DNA of 64,000 nucleotides from Gordionus sp. m RMFG-2023 (GCF_954871325.1 NC_088777.1:20065366-20129365), one strand, 5' to 3'; positions 30,301 to 39,140 are shown, counted from the first letter of the stretch. Made by a program: numbers and translations. The notes: a model not told the origin generated them from the letters alone.

Positions 30301-30639
30301 CTAAAAGAATGTTAGCATGTCTCATGTCCGTCATAAAGCTATATGGTATAGTATTATTAATATTTTATATATGGTATAGTATTATTATTTTTTTATACAA
30401 ATTTATCTATGAATTAAAACACTTTTCAAGAAATATAGTATAACTATGATTTCAAATGTTATAATTATCGCAAATTCTTTATACGATTTTTTTAAGGTTC
30501 TACCGGGATATTCGCCAAAGTTCCAATCAAGCATCCGAATGAACAAGACTTTTATATTAAGCTATTAGGCTTTTACGAGCTGACTATGTTGGATGAGTAT
30601 CCACCCGAAGCCATTATTTTAGGACGAGCTTTTTATTAA
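1..30639 (+). CDS. OGA: Protein O-GlcNAcase (OGA / MGEA5 family), 3' part of a 17+-exon gene
   Basis: This enzyme removes O-linked GlcNAc from Ser/Thr of nuclear and cytosolic proteins. Exons as I read them: 1-306, 4531-4745, 6541-6813, 7396-7687, 7768-8040, 8574-8749, 8812-8848, 11141-11605, 15764-16333, 16583-16749, 20505-20700, 20780-21481, 23483-23847, 29216-29307, 29753-30053, 30183-30345, 30497-30639. All introns are GT..AG and the phases join to 1,577 codons plus TAA. Family signatures recalled from human OGA appear in order: [103 protein letters not shown] and a final ILGRAFY. The catalytic Asp pair lies upstream of the window. Linkers rich in Ser, Asn and acid make the protein far longer than the 916-residue human enzyme. 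The linker exons 3-8 rest on splice logic rather than conservation. AATAAA occurs at 30652, 13 nt after the stop. Confidence 0.9.
412..946. repeat. Tandem duplication, two copies of about 268 nt
   Basis: Copies start at 412 and 679 with AATGTAACGTTTCGATTTAT and run in parallel to similar ends (GTTCAACTGGTTAAAA / GTTCAACTGATTAAAA). They differ by small indels and point changes. Confidence 0.9.
967..2428. mobile_element. Possible decayed DNA transposon (weak inverted ends)
   Basis: The palindrome TAGCGCGCTA occurs at 1014 and 2407. A variant (GTTAGATAGAGCGCTAT) at 973 is in inverted relation to the right copy. The interior is AT-rich with only broken coding. Family unknown; no clear target duplication. 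Confidence 0.3.
2639..2768. repeat. Tandem duplication, 65-nt unit, two copies
   Basis: ATGCCCACTTTGTAAAGATA and ATGCCCACTTTATAAAGATA start the two units, which continue with near-identical sequence to TATTTTTTTA. Confidence 0.9.
4531..4745 (+). CDS. OGA: OGA exon: first stalk-type helix after the catalytic domain
   Basis: Acceptor ..AAACTTAG lies before 4531 and donor GTAAGA at 4746. The piece [18 protein letters not shown] matches human OGA, which reads YSPQMALKLALTEWLQEF at the same place just after the catalytic domain. A Gly/Ser/Tyr-rich tail follows. The entry phase (1+2) and exit phase (0) fit the neighbouring exons. Confidence 0.85.
5035..6501 (-). mobile_element. Decayed hAT element in OGA intron 2
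   Basis: Inverted ends CAGGCTTGTTAA (5035) and TTAATAACTCTG (to 6501), flanked by an 8-bp target duplication with one mismatch (CAATTTTC / CAGTTTTC). GATC-rich subterminal repeats lie at both ends. A degraded minus-strand coding stretch (5326-5694) ends in a frame-shifted remnant of the hAT dimerisation region. The right end is only 39 nt from OGA exon 3. Confidence 0.78.
6541..8848 (+). CDS. OGA: OGA linker exons (five short exons, low complexity)
   Basis: Five exons: 6541-6813 (or to 6819), 7396-7687, 7768-8040, 8574-8749 and 8812-8848. All are phase-compatible. They encode a Ser/Asn/Asp/Glu-rich disordered linker matching in position the acidic linker of human OGA, with no recognisable sequence match. 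Three introns are tiny (80, 62 and 533 nt). The last piece is a 37-nt micro-exon. Reading the segment from 8801 instead would run into a stop at 8843-8845, so 8812 with phase-1 exit is preferred because it joins the next exon in frame. Individual boundaries are less certain than those of the conserved exons. Confidence 0.62.
8105..8406. mobile_element. hAT-type MITE (302 bp) in OGA intron 5
   Basis: Ends CAGAAGACCTGCAGT and ACTGCAGGTCTCTG are inverted. The 8-bp target duplication is ATTTACAC / ATTTAAAC. No coding capacity. It belongs to a dispersed family of short elements with GC-rich GGCCGGGC-like patches. Confidence 0.85.
9576..9934. mobile_element. hAT-type MITE (359 bp) with perfect target duplication
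   Basis: Ends TAGAGATCTGC and GCAGATCACTA are inverted. An exact 8-bp duplication ATTGCCAC flanks both sides (9568-9575 and 9935-9942). GC-rich patches (GGGCCGGGC) stand out in AT-rich DNA. It appears to sit inside the tail of a LINE fragment. Confidence 0.92.
9943..10260 (-). mobile_element. LINE fragment, C-terminal end of the reverse-transcriptase protein
   Basis: Read on the minus strand, in more than one frame, the sequence gives the tail typical of LINE polyproteins after the GSETW block: [20 protein letters not shown], followed by a stretch like [16 protein letters not shown]. Several stops show that it is dead. It lies in OGA intron 7. Confidence 0.7.
10261..11140 (+). other. OGA intron 7 remainder, nothing recognised
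   Basis: AT-rich sequence with no open frame of note and no clear repeat ends. Confidence 0.5.
11141..11605 (+). CDS. OGA: OGA linker exon, acidic
   Basis: Acceptor CTTGTCAG lies before 11141. The exit is in phase 1 before GTTAAC, a weak donor, but phase 1 is exactly what the next exon needs. The encoded stretch is Ser/Asn-rich, then Glu-rich near its end ([14 protein letters not shown]). It fills the place of the human linker, which is also acidic. Confidence 0.7.
11814..13642. mobile_element. Foldback-type element with long inverted arms, in OGA intron 8
   Basis: The ends GGGCAATTCC (11814) and GGAATTACCC (to 13642) are inverted. Behind them the arms pair for hundreds of bases, for example GAAACTTGGCATGAAGTTTA on the left against the inverted TAAACTTTATGCCAAGTTTC on the right. 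Inner arms continue through TTAATGGAGAAAAT and its inverse. No coding sequence. A related end (GGGTCATTCCATTAATCAAC) occurs at 16945. Confidence 0.75.
11980..12645. mobile_element. MITE nested in the left arm of the foldback element
   Basis: Ends AGGGGTGTACCGATA and TATCGTTACATCCCT are inverted, with subterminal CCGATCCGATA repeats. The right arm of the host foldback lacks it, so the empty site is visible: the host sequence resumes after a short duplication (AACT). Confidence 0.75.
13643..15763 (+). other. OGA intron 8 remainder, nothing recognised
   Basis: AT-rich, no exon or clear element. A run of ten G lies near 15101. The open stretch around 15458-15652 on the minus strand is low-complexity hydrophobic sequence and is not taken as a gene. 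Confidence 0.5.
15764..16333 (+). CDS. OGA: OGA exon: start of the stalk domain
   Basis: The conserved block [20 protein letters not shown] aligns with human [21 protein letters not shown], the start of the helical stalk that forms the dimer interface. [10 protein letters not shown] follows as in human REFQWLRANS. An insertion of about 90 residues, Asn/Lys-rich, then breaks the stalk before the next exon. Acceptor ..ACTACTAG; donor GTATAA at 16334. Confidence 0.9.
16583..16749 (+). CDS. OGA: OGA exon: stalk helix
   Basis: [18 protein letters not shown] corresponds to human EEWRSRAAKFEEMCGLVM. The exon follows a poly-pyrimidine/AAAG acceptor and ends in phase 0 (ATGATCAAG) before GTTATT. Confidence 0.88.
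18373..20193 (+). mobile_element. MULE (Mutator-like) element in OGA intron 10
   Basis: Inverted ends TGGTCCCACGTCATTACAGA and TCTGTAATGACGGGATACCA. A 9-bp target duplication with one mismatch (AATAATATA / AAAAATATA) has the length expected for Mutator-like elements. Subterminal regions carry repeated ATTCTCTATAAAA units. The interior encodes remnants of the transposase C-terminal region: [13 protein letters not shown] near 19205, then [20 protein letters not shown] and [13 protein letters not shown] with a following NNSIEG (19304-19600). The coding region is interrupted, so the element is probably not autonomous. Confidence 0.85.
19304..19600 (+). pseudogene. MULE transposase fragment
   Basis: The fragment matches the pattern of many animal MULE proteins: ALA-F-P--DV---FE, then RRR-P-FPI--WN-Y, then NN--EG. 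It has no start of its own and is a piece of a larger, broken frame. Confidence 0.8.
20505..20700 (+). CDS. OGA: OGA exon: stalk helix (YVWD motif)
   Basis: [20 protein letters not shown] matches human [20 protein letters not shown]. Phase 0 entry after TTCAAG and phase 1 exit before GTAATG. After the helix the sequence turns into Ser/Thr/Asn-rich linker. Confidence 0.9.
20780..21481 (+). CDS. OGA: OGA exon: large Asn-rich insertion between stalk and GNAT-like domain
   Basis: A 702-nt exon, open throughout, with matching phases (1+2 in, 1 out) and only 79 nt after the previous exon. It encodes about 234 residues of Ser/Asn/Lys/Asp-rich sequence with no counterpart in the short human segment here. 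A short region near the start ([15 protein letters not shown]) looks structured. No domain recognised. Confidence 0.78.
21740..22600 (-). mobile_element. LINE fragment, reverse-transcriptase C-terminal part
   Basis: Minus-strand pieces in several frames: [14 protein letters not shown], then [18 protein letters not shown], then [12 protein letters not shown]. These match the end of the RT domain of common animal LINEs just before the GSETW block. It is dead by frameshifts and stops and lies in OGA intron 12. Together with 9943-10260 it shows LINE activity in this genome's past. Confidence 0.72.
23483..23847 (+). CDS. OGA: OGA exon: entry into the GNAT-like domain
   Basis: About 80 linker residues are followed by [17 protein letters not shown] (human AFRGGLAGEFQRLLPID) and TTYTIRPY (human KVYTIRPY). 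The exon ends in phase 0 after DE, the same place as human KDE. Donor GTACAA. Confidence 0.92.
23935..25499 (+). mobile_element. hAT element, decayed, perfect 8-bp target duplication
   Basis: Ends CAGAGTTGTTAAAG and CTTTTAACAACTCTG. The exact 8-bp duplication CTAGATAC flanks both sides. Subterminal GTATCTGTATC repeats are dense at both ends. Near 25065-25180 the plus strand encodes the hAT dimerisation motif ([20 protein letters not shown]). The rest of the transposase is broken. First of three hAT elements in OGA intron 13. Confidence 0.92.
25540..25797. mobile_element. Remnant of the GC-patch hAT MITE family
   Basis: Contains CCCGGGCCTGAAAGTCTCTG at the right end and scattered GGCCC/CCGGCC patches, as in the elements at 8105 and 9576. 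The left end is unclear. Confidence 0.5.
26001..27383 (+). mobile_element. hAT element, decayed, second in OGA intron 13
   Basis: Ends CAGGGATGTGAACCC and GGGTTCACATCCCTG are perfect inverted repeats, with subterminal GGACCC repeats. Flanking 8-mers agree only in part (TTATATTG / GTAATTTG). Plus-strand coding 26343-26789 matches the middle of hAT transposases ([10 protein letters not shown], then a DW..I..L..VL.PLKI.A pattern), and [10 protein letters not shown] near 27180 is a dimerisation-domain remnant. Stops and frameshifts break it. Confidence 0.88.
27452..28986. mobile_element. hAT-type element, third in OGA intron 13, perfect target duplication
   Basis: Ends CAGAGTTGGGCAG and CTACCCAACTCTG. 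The exact 8-bp duplication GCTCTAGG lies at 27444-27451 and 28987-28994. Subterminal repeats of GATACAGATAC / AGATACTAGATTC type. Only short open stretches remain inside, mostly minus strand (28035-28250), with no family motif I can place. Confidence 0.9.
29216..29307 (+). CDS. OGA: OGA exon: GNAT-like domain, first helix
   Basis: A 92-nt exon reached across a 5.4-kb intron filled with transposons. [12 protein letters not shown] matches human VYKICREMYDDG, and DLPGD matches DLIGD. Exit phase 2 before GTAATG. Confidence 0.93.
29753..30053 (+). CDS. OGA: OGA exon: GNAT-like domain, central strands
   Basis: The start at 29753 (after TTTTTAAG) restores phase and gives [17 protein letters not shown], aligned with human [36 protein letters not shown] follows, aligned with [20 protein letters not shown]. 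The open frame upstream of 29753 is intronic. Donor GTAAAT at 30054. Confidence 0.92.
30183..30345 (+). CDS. OGA: OGA exon: GNAT-like domain, Acetyl-CoA-fold helix
   Basis: [14 protein letters not shown] aligns with human PETFLANFPSLIKM, and [12 protein letters not shown] with KSMMACLLSSLK. Acceptor TTTTTCAG; exit phase 1 before GTATAG. Confidence 0.92.
30497..30639 (+). CDS. OGA: OGA last exon
   Basis: [20 protein letters not shown] aligns with the human C-terminus ([20 protein letters not shown]), followed by AFY and TAA. The polyadenylation hexamer AATAAA lies at 30652-30657. Confidence 0.93.
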
Positions 30640-32519
30640 TAGGAGAATATGAATAAAATTTTCTTTGCATCCCCTCCTCCTTGAAAAACCCTCTTTTAAG
30701 GATTTAAGATTATTACAACACAAACTATATAATTGCTTCTTACTCAATTTGTTAAAAATATGGAAAATCTCGAAATACAATTTTCGTCTTTAATGCATCC
30801 TAATATGTTGCAACAAATTTTACATCCTTATAGAGTGTCTTTATGATAATATTAGAATGATTTTGGTTTGCAAATGATGAAAACCATATCCAGCAAGAAA
30901 TTAATATTTGTATTTCGAAGAAATTTTAACTCTCTATTTGAGAAAATAACCGTTTTTATATCTTTCAACTCTCGTTGATATTACTGATTAGAGTCCTTTA
31001 ATATTATATTCACTACACCTTTAAAATTAGTAAGAAACATGAGCATTTTAACTTTTCTTAAAACCAACCAAACTATTAAGACATGGGAAATTATATAAAT
31101 AAAGCGCGTATTATTGCACAGCATTATTTTTATAATCTTTATATTTACAACGATAAAAGATATAATGTATAATTTTCGGTGTTATTTTTGACCTTCACTA
31201 CACTATAGCTGTCCCATTTTTATATCATATAATTTTTTAATTGCTAGATTTTTATTACATAAATTCCTTGCATTATATAGTTATATAAACAGTTATGTAA
31301 TATATATGAATATTTTCTCACGCTGGATACTAATTTTATCTCTTCAATTAAGCCTCCTAAATCTTAACCATTTATAGTATTTAAAATACTGTTGCAATTT
31401 GGAAAGCTATGTTAGTGATTTGTAAAAGCCTTTATTATTTAATAAATTAAAGTTTATAAATTCCCATATTTATATTCATATACTCTTTAAATTTAAGTAT
31501 ACCAATTATTAAAATAGTCAAATATCATTGTAAAATTTAGAAGATTTTTTTTACAATTAGAGAATATTATAATGGACAACATACCATAGATATATTAAAA
31601 AATACACATGGGATATATAAAGAATTTAAAAATTGATTAACACTTTTCATATTAATCGATCTCCTTTTTTAGAATAATAATGGATGAAGTTTGAAATATT
31701 ATCAGCATAAATACATTATCTTTTTGATGCGCTATTCGACGTTAGAAATTTCATATACTTAGTTGTTAAAATCCTCTTTATGCGGAATAATAGCCTTTGA
31801 TATCTAAAATTGTATTTTAACAAATACAAATTAGCAAATTTTATATATAATTTTTTTCTCCTAATCCAAAAACGCTTTTGGCTATACATAAACGCGTAGT
31901 TATTTTTTTAAAATCGCTTATTTATATAATAAATGGTTTAATAAGAAAAACCTTAAGAAAATAAATATGGAGTTAGTTTTTATTTTAAAAAGTGAAATCA
32001 CGATTTTAGCAACAAAATATTTAAAAGGTTGTTCCTCACTTTTTTGCCTTCATCTATCGTTTTAAATCTCAAATACTAATCTGAAATATTTTTATTCGTC
32101 GTATTATAATAATAATATTTTTTTAAAGAAGTACCAAAAAACATATATCACAACACCAACGTATTATTATTTATTTTGGTATCGCGCATGATTTTAGCAT
32201 ATGATGTACCTGTAATTAAAACGGATAAAGAAATTATTAAGCTATAAGAAAATGGAAAAACAATTTTTATTTTATGTGTCTTATAATTTTTTTTCTAATA
32301 AATTTATTTATATATGTATTTGTAATTTATTGTGATTAATTTGTATGTGTGGTAATATTTTACTCCAAATAAAGCATAACAGATACTCTAGAATTGTTCA
32401 AAATCCATATTAGTACTGACAGGTTTTAGAGTAGATGCGACAAATATTTAGAAATATTACAAATTTTTAAATGTATAGAGATCTAATCTTGAAAATCGGA
32501 AGGTGCTTAGTAAAAACAA

Positions 32520-33010
32520 ATTACATACCATGCCGGCCTAAAAATAATTTTCTTTACAAAACCCTAACCAGGTCATTTTTTAAAATATTTTTAAATTATA
32601 TCATTAGGTTGGGAAATTATATAATTTAACATTCATTTAATATATACATATTTTCAATTTCCCATCGAAACAATTTACACAATACAGCCAATATTTAATA
32701 AATAAATTTTAAATATATTGGCCTGGCTTATAATAAAAACGGCAGGGCCTATTTTTTTTAAAAATCCAGCTCAGACTTAAAAATTGGGCTCTGCAGGTCT
32801 AAGAAATATATTAGCTGTTTATAAATACTAAGTTTTCAGTACTAATTAAATTAATTATCTGATTTTATATTGGCAGTGCGGGCTTCTCAAGTTAGAGTAG
32901 AGAGATGTTTTTCAAAAATAAAAATTCACACTGTTTTCATATAGAGAAGTAATTTGACTTATAATATTTTAAATGCACGGTTTAATACTTTTTTTTTAGT
33001 AAATAATATT
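32520..33010 (+). mobile_element. MITE remnant followed by hAT dimerisation-domain remnant
   Basis: 32520-32805 has the GGCC-rich patches and the CTGCAGGTCTAAG end of the MITE family. At about 32878 the plus strand reads ASQVRVERCFSKIKIH, a decayed hAT C-terminal motif. Extent uncertain. Confidence 0.5.
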
Positions 33011-33475
33011 CGATATTAAAGAAGTTAATAACTTATTTATTTGTTATAATTTATAAATTAGATATTAATTATAATATACAATTAATAATACTGTAAAGTA
33101 ATGTCGATGGATAAAAAAATATTAATTCAAATTAAATTCTGATAAAGTTAGATAAAATTGATGAGGAAAATAATGAAGATTTTTTGAAAATAATTATAAT
33201 TTAAATAAAATCCCCCAATAAATTTTATTTATTAATAATCCAGCCCTCCTATCCTCGCTAAAGCTGTAATGAGCACTAAGCGCTCTTTATCTGACAAAGA
33301 TCCTAAAAATCAGTTGTTAAAAATATACAAAAAATTGTATATTATTTTTGTATAAATAAATTTTTACTATCTACGGGAAAAATATAAAAAGAAGATTTAT
33401 ATAGCGAGTCACGTAACGATAAGGTTTACTTTTATAAAATGTAACGAGTTTCTTTATTGAAGTAACGTTTCCAGC

Positions 33476-34318
33476 TAGTGTTTTCAACGGTCCCGTCTAA
33501 AAAATGTTTTTTGTCAAGCTATAAAAATTTTATCTGCATTAAATTTATTAAAAATGAAAGGTGAATTACCAATATTTTAATTATATCATCAAATCATATT
33601 TATATTTTATACAATACAACTGCAAAATATTTCAAAAGAATATTAAACCAATACAAGTTTACTGAATATAATTTAAATCAATTTGATTTGCATATTTAAT
33701 TAATTTTTGTTTTTGATATATAATGTAGATTTTGGTTATAAAATAAAACTGTATATATAAGTATTTTAATTATCTTCTAAAAAATTAGTTTGCAATGATC
33801 CGGTCTAGCCTTTTTTTCTAAAGATCGGACCGATGGACTGTTAAGTCAAGATCGGTTCAGCCCTGTTCCATCTAAAAAATATTTTTTGTATTTAGCTATA
33901 AAAGTTTTATTCTGCATTAAATTTATTAAAAATGAAAAGTATTAAATTTTTAATTATATCATCAAATCATTTTTATTTATTATACCATACAAATTGCCCT
34001 ATTAAATTAAATTACTTGACAAATGAATTGAATGAAAAGGAAGATATAAAAATTAAACGATGAATGAATTATTATTAGTCATTAAATAATCATGTTTTAT
34101 GTGTTCATGCATGTACATTAACTAAAAAGCAATTCATAGTAAACTTTTATCTTCTTTGTCGGACCTTGTTGAACAGGACCCTGCCGCCGGACCCAAGAGT
34201 CATAGTAAACTTTTATCTTCTTTGTCGGACCTTGTTGGACAGGACCCTGCCGCCGGACCCAAGAGTCAGATGAGACCGAATGAATCGGGCCGGTCCGACC
34301 GGGCCATTGTAAACACTA
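33476..34318. mobile_element. MITE with internal duplications
   Basis: Ends TAGTGTTTTCAACGG and CCATTGTAAACACTA are inverted. A block near 33497 is repeated near 33868. A 65-nt unit starting CATAGTAAACTTTTATCTTC is in tandem at 34136 and 34201. The right half recurs at 35794-36020 (CAATTCATAGT..TGTAAACACT). Confidence 0.7.
34136..34267. repeat. Tandem duplication, about 65-nt unit
   Basis: Two nearly identical units reading through TTGTCGGACCTTGTT and GACCCTGCCGCCGGACCC. GC-rich against its surroundings. Confidence 0.9.
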
Positions 34319-35793
34319 AAAAATAAAAAATTATTATTTTTTATCTATGCTTCAAGTGTGGTTAGAGATTGAACCATCTTTGGATTTATTCTATTTCGCT
34401 TTTTTGTTATTTAATCACTAGCTTAAAAAAAAATCCGTTCACATGCTATTGATGTAGCCTGCTATGGGAGATAGTCCATTGCTATATTGGCTAGAATTGA
34501 TTCAGTATTTGAGACCCTGTTTTTATGGTATAATGCTTCATGATTATTTAAAACTACAAATTACGGGTTTTTTTAAATTACTATTTCTGTTCTTTTAATT
34601 AATAATTTGAAATTAAACCAATACCAATTCAAAAAATTGAAATATTATTTAAGCCAATACTAGTATTTTAGACCCAATACCAATCCAATCGTTAATCTTG
34701 GCTTTTTAATATTGGTTCCCACCCTTAATCATAACTATAAGTAGGTTTATTTGATGAAGTTTTTATTCATATATTTAAAATTTGGCTAATTTCTAGTGCT
34801 TGAAGAATTGGAAAATATCTGGAGACATATTTTACATATTTTTTCAGAATTATCTTTTCTAAAAAAACATCTTTCAAATATAATTTGATTTTTTTTCATT
34901 TGCACTAATACTATTTAATCAATAGTTATTTCACCCCCAGACAGCGTCTACGTGAGAGGATATGCAAACCCCCCTCAAAAATCTTGTCAGTCCCCCTAAA
35001 ATTTTTCGCCCCCTTCAGTGGCGATATTCCCACATTATTTGATTACACCTTTTTAATGATAATTGTATTTAAAAAAAGAGGAACTTAGATGATTATTGTT
35101 CTACTACCAACTATCAAAATATTGTGTATGTAAAAGAGTTATTTTTCATAACATAAATTCAATTAAAAACTCCCTCATTTACAATGGCAGATTTAATTTA
35201 AACATTTCTATATTATTTATTTCGTATTTAAATAAAATTATTTAACTAAATTGATGAGAATATATAAATATGTTATTTTAACAATTTTTGCAAGTCAAAT
35301 AATTTTATTTTAAAAATAAATTGAAAAATATGAAAATTTTTTCCATTAAATCTGGACTGTAATATATTTTTAGGCACGAATGTGAATTCACTGATAGAAT
35401 TTTTAACCCTTTTTAATAAAAAAATGATCCCGAAATAGTTTTATTTGGAAAATAATGTCTATGATTGTGTGCCATATATACATTTGGTTGCTGTTTAGCA
35501 ATATCGTTGTATAATAATAGCTATAATAAAAGTAAATTTCTACAGTAATACATTTAGCCCTATCACATCTAAAAATTTAATAAGTAATCCCCCCCCCTTT
35601 CAATTAAATCTATCACACCCTAGTCAAACACTTTTAAATCACCCTCTACCCCCCCCCCCCCCTCACCCATCAAATAAATTTGGATGCAAACTGTTTCTAC
35701 CACTCACGCTTATGTAGAAGCTGCTCTCATAAGAGAATGGTGGTTCAATAATATTATCATCTTCTATGATTTCCATTTCAATACTACCTACTA

Positions 35794-36020
35794 AATTAAA
35801 TTACCTGACGAATGAATGAAATCGTAGAGTATAAAAATTAAACAATGAATAAAATTATTATAAAATGTTAGACATTAAATAATCATGTTTTATGTGTTCA
35901 TGTACATTAACTAAAAAGCAATTCATAGTTCTTTTTATATCGGTTTTCGGTTGGACAGGACCAGACCCTTGGACCCAATATGCAAATGAGATCAAACTGG
36001 ACCGAACCACTGTAAACACT
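35794..36020. mobile_element. Partial second copy of the 33476-34318 MITE
   Basis: Shares AAAAATTAAACAATGAAT, ATAATCATGTTTTATGTG and the TGTAAACACT end with the earlier copy, in the same order and orientation. Confidence 0.7.
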
Positions 36021-36801
36021 ATTTTCAGCCCTAGCAATACTTCTTTTATTGTATTGTTGATCTCTTTATTTATATAAAAACATAGCTTGAAATATAAATC
36101 TATATAAAAATAACATTTAAAAAAATTAAGTAAACATTTAAAAGGCAAAATTAAACATAGGAGGGGATAAAAATAAGATTGTCATTGATACTAAGATAGT
36201 TCCTCAAAAAACAGCGATTTGAGTTGATTGTACCATTTTAAAAGAGGATCCGTGATCCTCATTAATTTGAAAAAAATTTTCACCTAAAATCTTTAAAAAA
36301 AATGATAGCCTAGCGTTGGTGTAACTATTGGGATAAAGTGAAAATCAGAAAAGTCGTGGTACTATTTTTTATGATTTCAATGATAATTTAGAAAAGGAAT
36401 GCAAACGTAGCTTCAATTAAAATAGTCTTTTTGAGTGAAAACCTGCCGTTGACATATAGTGTTGTTAAAAACGGCCCAATTTTCAAAATGGCAAAATTAC
36501 GATTTTATTCAAAGTAATATAATGAGCTTTAATCAGGCTATTTTTAAGATCAATCCGCTGTTTAGAAACACTAGTGACTAGTAGTGCCACTAGAGAAGGG
36601 GGGAGCAGGAGTTCGAGCCCCCTGAAAAATTTGAAGAGCCCCCTCAAATTTTGAAATATATTTTTTTTTATACCATTAAAAAAAATTTTTTTTGGAAAAT
36701 ATTAGCTAAAAAATAGAAGTTAATTTTAGATAATGTTAGCTTTAAAAAAAAAGAAATTAATTTTGAATTGAAAAGTTATTGTAAACATGATTTTTTAATA
36801 A

Positions 36802-36960
36802 AACGACTAATTAGCTATTTAGAAAACTACCATGTATTTAATTATATCGTTTTATTATATTCTAAAATTATCCCAATTTATTTGATGTTCAATTCCTTTT
36901 TATAAATATATAATAAATAGCAACTTATTACATTTAAATAATAATAACAAATTTATTACA
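36802..36960 (-). repeat. LTR (3' copy) of the fossil retrotransposon
   Basis: It shares ATTATATCGTTTTATTATAT and TATTACATTTAA with the copy at 55696-55855. On the minus strand it begins TGTAATAAA after a purine tract. Confidence 0.8.
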
Positions 36961-39040
36961 TTTCCTCCAAACATTTTTAAGTTAAATTTCCTCAATAAAC
37001 CTCTTTGTTACGGTTTCTTAATGAACAACGTAATGCAGTATTTGTACCTGCTTCATTTACTGGCACAACTATTTCTGTAAATTCCGATGAACTTTCATGA
37101 GTGGGAATAATTGAATGATCTCTTAGCTGATCTGCGTGTTTCCGCAATGTTCTTTCGGGAGTTTCCTTTCTTTAATTACTCCCTTTCTCCAAACTTAGGT
37201 GTTCTCATTATTTAACCACACAGGTTGTAAAATCTCGAATTCTCTCCTTGTAAATCAAGATTTAATTTGGTCAAATTCAGTCCAAACTAGTTCTCAATTG
37301 TCTTCCAAATATAATCTTGGCAAGAGATCTTTTGTAGAGCTATGCTTCCTCAATCGAGAGGTTGATAAAACCTGTATCAAATTTTCTTCTATCAGAAATT
37401 GACTCTCGTTGAATAATATCAACTTTTCAAAGTTCGTATTTTATGCTCAGCTAGTCCATTAGTTTTAGGATAATAGGGTGTCGAACGTATTTAACATATG
37501 TTATTTAATTCATGGTACCGACGAAATTCCTAAGATATGAATTTAGGGTTATTGTCTGACACAATTTACTTGGGTATTCCAAACCTAGCAAACCATATTT
37601 TTAATCGTTTAATCATAGCCTTAGCAGAGGTATTTTGCATTAGATCAACTTATAGTCATTTGGATTAGGAATGGCACCAATTAGCCAATATGCGAATCCA
37701 CTGGTCCAGCAAAATCAGTATGGATTCGCTCATTCCTTACCTACAGTCCAAGAATACAGGGAAACTTTTTCCAGGTTTATATTTCTGGCATCCAGAGTAT
37801 ATTTTGATAAAATTTCTATATCAATAATACATCTGGGCCACCAACAATACAATCTAAAAATAGATTTCATTAAAGATTTTGCTCGTATAAGGAACAAAGA
37901 TCCAGCCAGACATATATTGTCGAAATCTTGAGGCTTAGGCAATATTTATCTGGCGAAAATATTGAGTTTGCCGTTTTAAAAATCGGCTCAAAACGAGCCG
38001 TTTAACAACACTAATAATATCACGATCGACAGAAAGCTCTTCCCGCCGATGATAGAAATTTACAATTTCTTTTTATCTTTATGATGATCAAAGTTTCGCC
38101 AACTTTGATGAATGTGCATTGTTTTTTTAATATTAAATATTGCTTCGACTCTATTCATAGATATTTTCTGACAATTGCATGTCATCCAAATTAATATTTC
38201 GATTCTCTAAAGCATGTTTAGAATCTTGATTCTCTTCCATGTCTAATATCGGAAGCCTTATTACCAGGTATATTCTATTGTAAAATCGTAAGAAGCCATA
38301 TTCCAGACCCAGCGTGTCAAATGATTATTAGAAATTTTAGGTAAATCGTGTTTCTCCTCAAATAATCGCTCTAATGGTTTGTGATTAGTTCAAAGTACAA
38401 ATTTTCTACCATAAATAAATGAATAAAATTTTTTTCAATGCAAATAAAAGTGCTAGAGCTTCTTCATCAATAGGAGCGTAATGTTTCTCTGATTTTAATA
38501 AAGTACCTGATGCGAATGAAATAGGTTTTGTCCTTCCATCTACTAAACCATGTAACAACATAGCCCCTAATCTTGAATCAATACGTCGCATTCCAAATTC
38601 TAGGCAACTGTGTCTTAAAATGAATTAACGTTTCCTCGGAAGACAATAATTTTTTAACCTTATCGAAAAAATTTTGTTCATCCTTCGTCCACCGCCAAGG
38701 TACTTTCACGCTCGTTAATTTATGTAATAGCGCCGTTTTATCATGTATATTACGAATAAAATGTTCAGGATAATTCACATGTCTTAGAAAATGTCTAAGT
38801 TGTATATTCTTAGGTTTGGTGCATTTCAGAAAGCCTTCATTTTGGATTAGGGTGTATAGAATTATCATTAATCACCCCTTAAATATGATATCGATTTTTT
38901 TAAAAATCTAACCTTCGTCAATTTCGCCATAAGATCAGCCGTCTGTAATGTGTCTATCAAGATCCGCAAATTTTTTATGTGTCCTCATCCAGTGTCTACA
39001 TGGCCGGGGGGTAGGAGACAAATGCCTCCAAAAAATATTG

Positions 39041-39140
39041 GCATTTTGGGGGGTAGGTATTAATTTTGGGGGGTAGATATTGATTTTTGGGGGGTAGGCA
39101 TTTGTTTTTGGGGGGTAGGTATTGATTTTTGGAGGGTAAT
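39041..39140 (+). repeat. G-rich subterminal tandem repeats of the hAT element (left copy)
   Basis: Five units of about 21 nt, TTTTGGGGGGTAGGTATTGA type, just inside the outer terminus. A partial G-rich block also lies at the inner end (AGGGGGGTAGGGGTAG near 46384). The mirror copy in the right arm is at about 54049-54149. Subterminal repeats in hAT elements are known transposase-binding sites; G-quadruplex potential is an inference. Confidence 0.85.

Larger units (their letters stand above)
30640..36801. other. Intergenic region downstream of OGA; no host gene seen
   Basis: AT-rich. It holds an MITE remnant (about 32520-32805), a hAT dimerisation remnant (about 32880-33010), a MITE with internal duplications (33476-34318) and a partial second copy (35794-36020). 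C-runs lie near 35590 and 35650. A small inverted-end stretch at 36457-36573 (TAGTGTTGTTAAA / TTTAGAAACACTA) may be another MITE. Confidence 0.55.

Noticed and set aside
36457-38013. A hAT element bracketed by TAGTGTTGTTAAA (36457) and TTTAACAACACTA (to 38013)
   Set aside because: The interval contains the LTR and integrase end of the fossil retroelement, whose other end lies far outside, and no target duplication fits. The two termini are more likely separate MITE remnants.
39041-39140. CRISPR-like array of 21-nt units
   Set aside because: The units are adjacent without spacers, lie inside a eukaryotic transposon terminus, and are simple G-run repeats.
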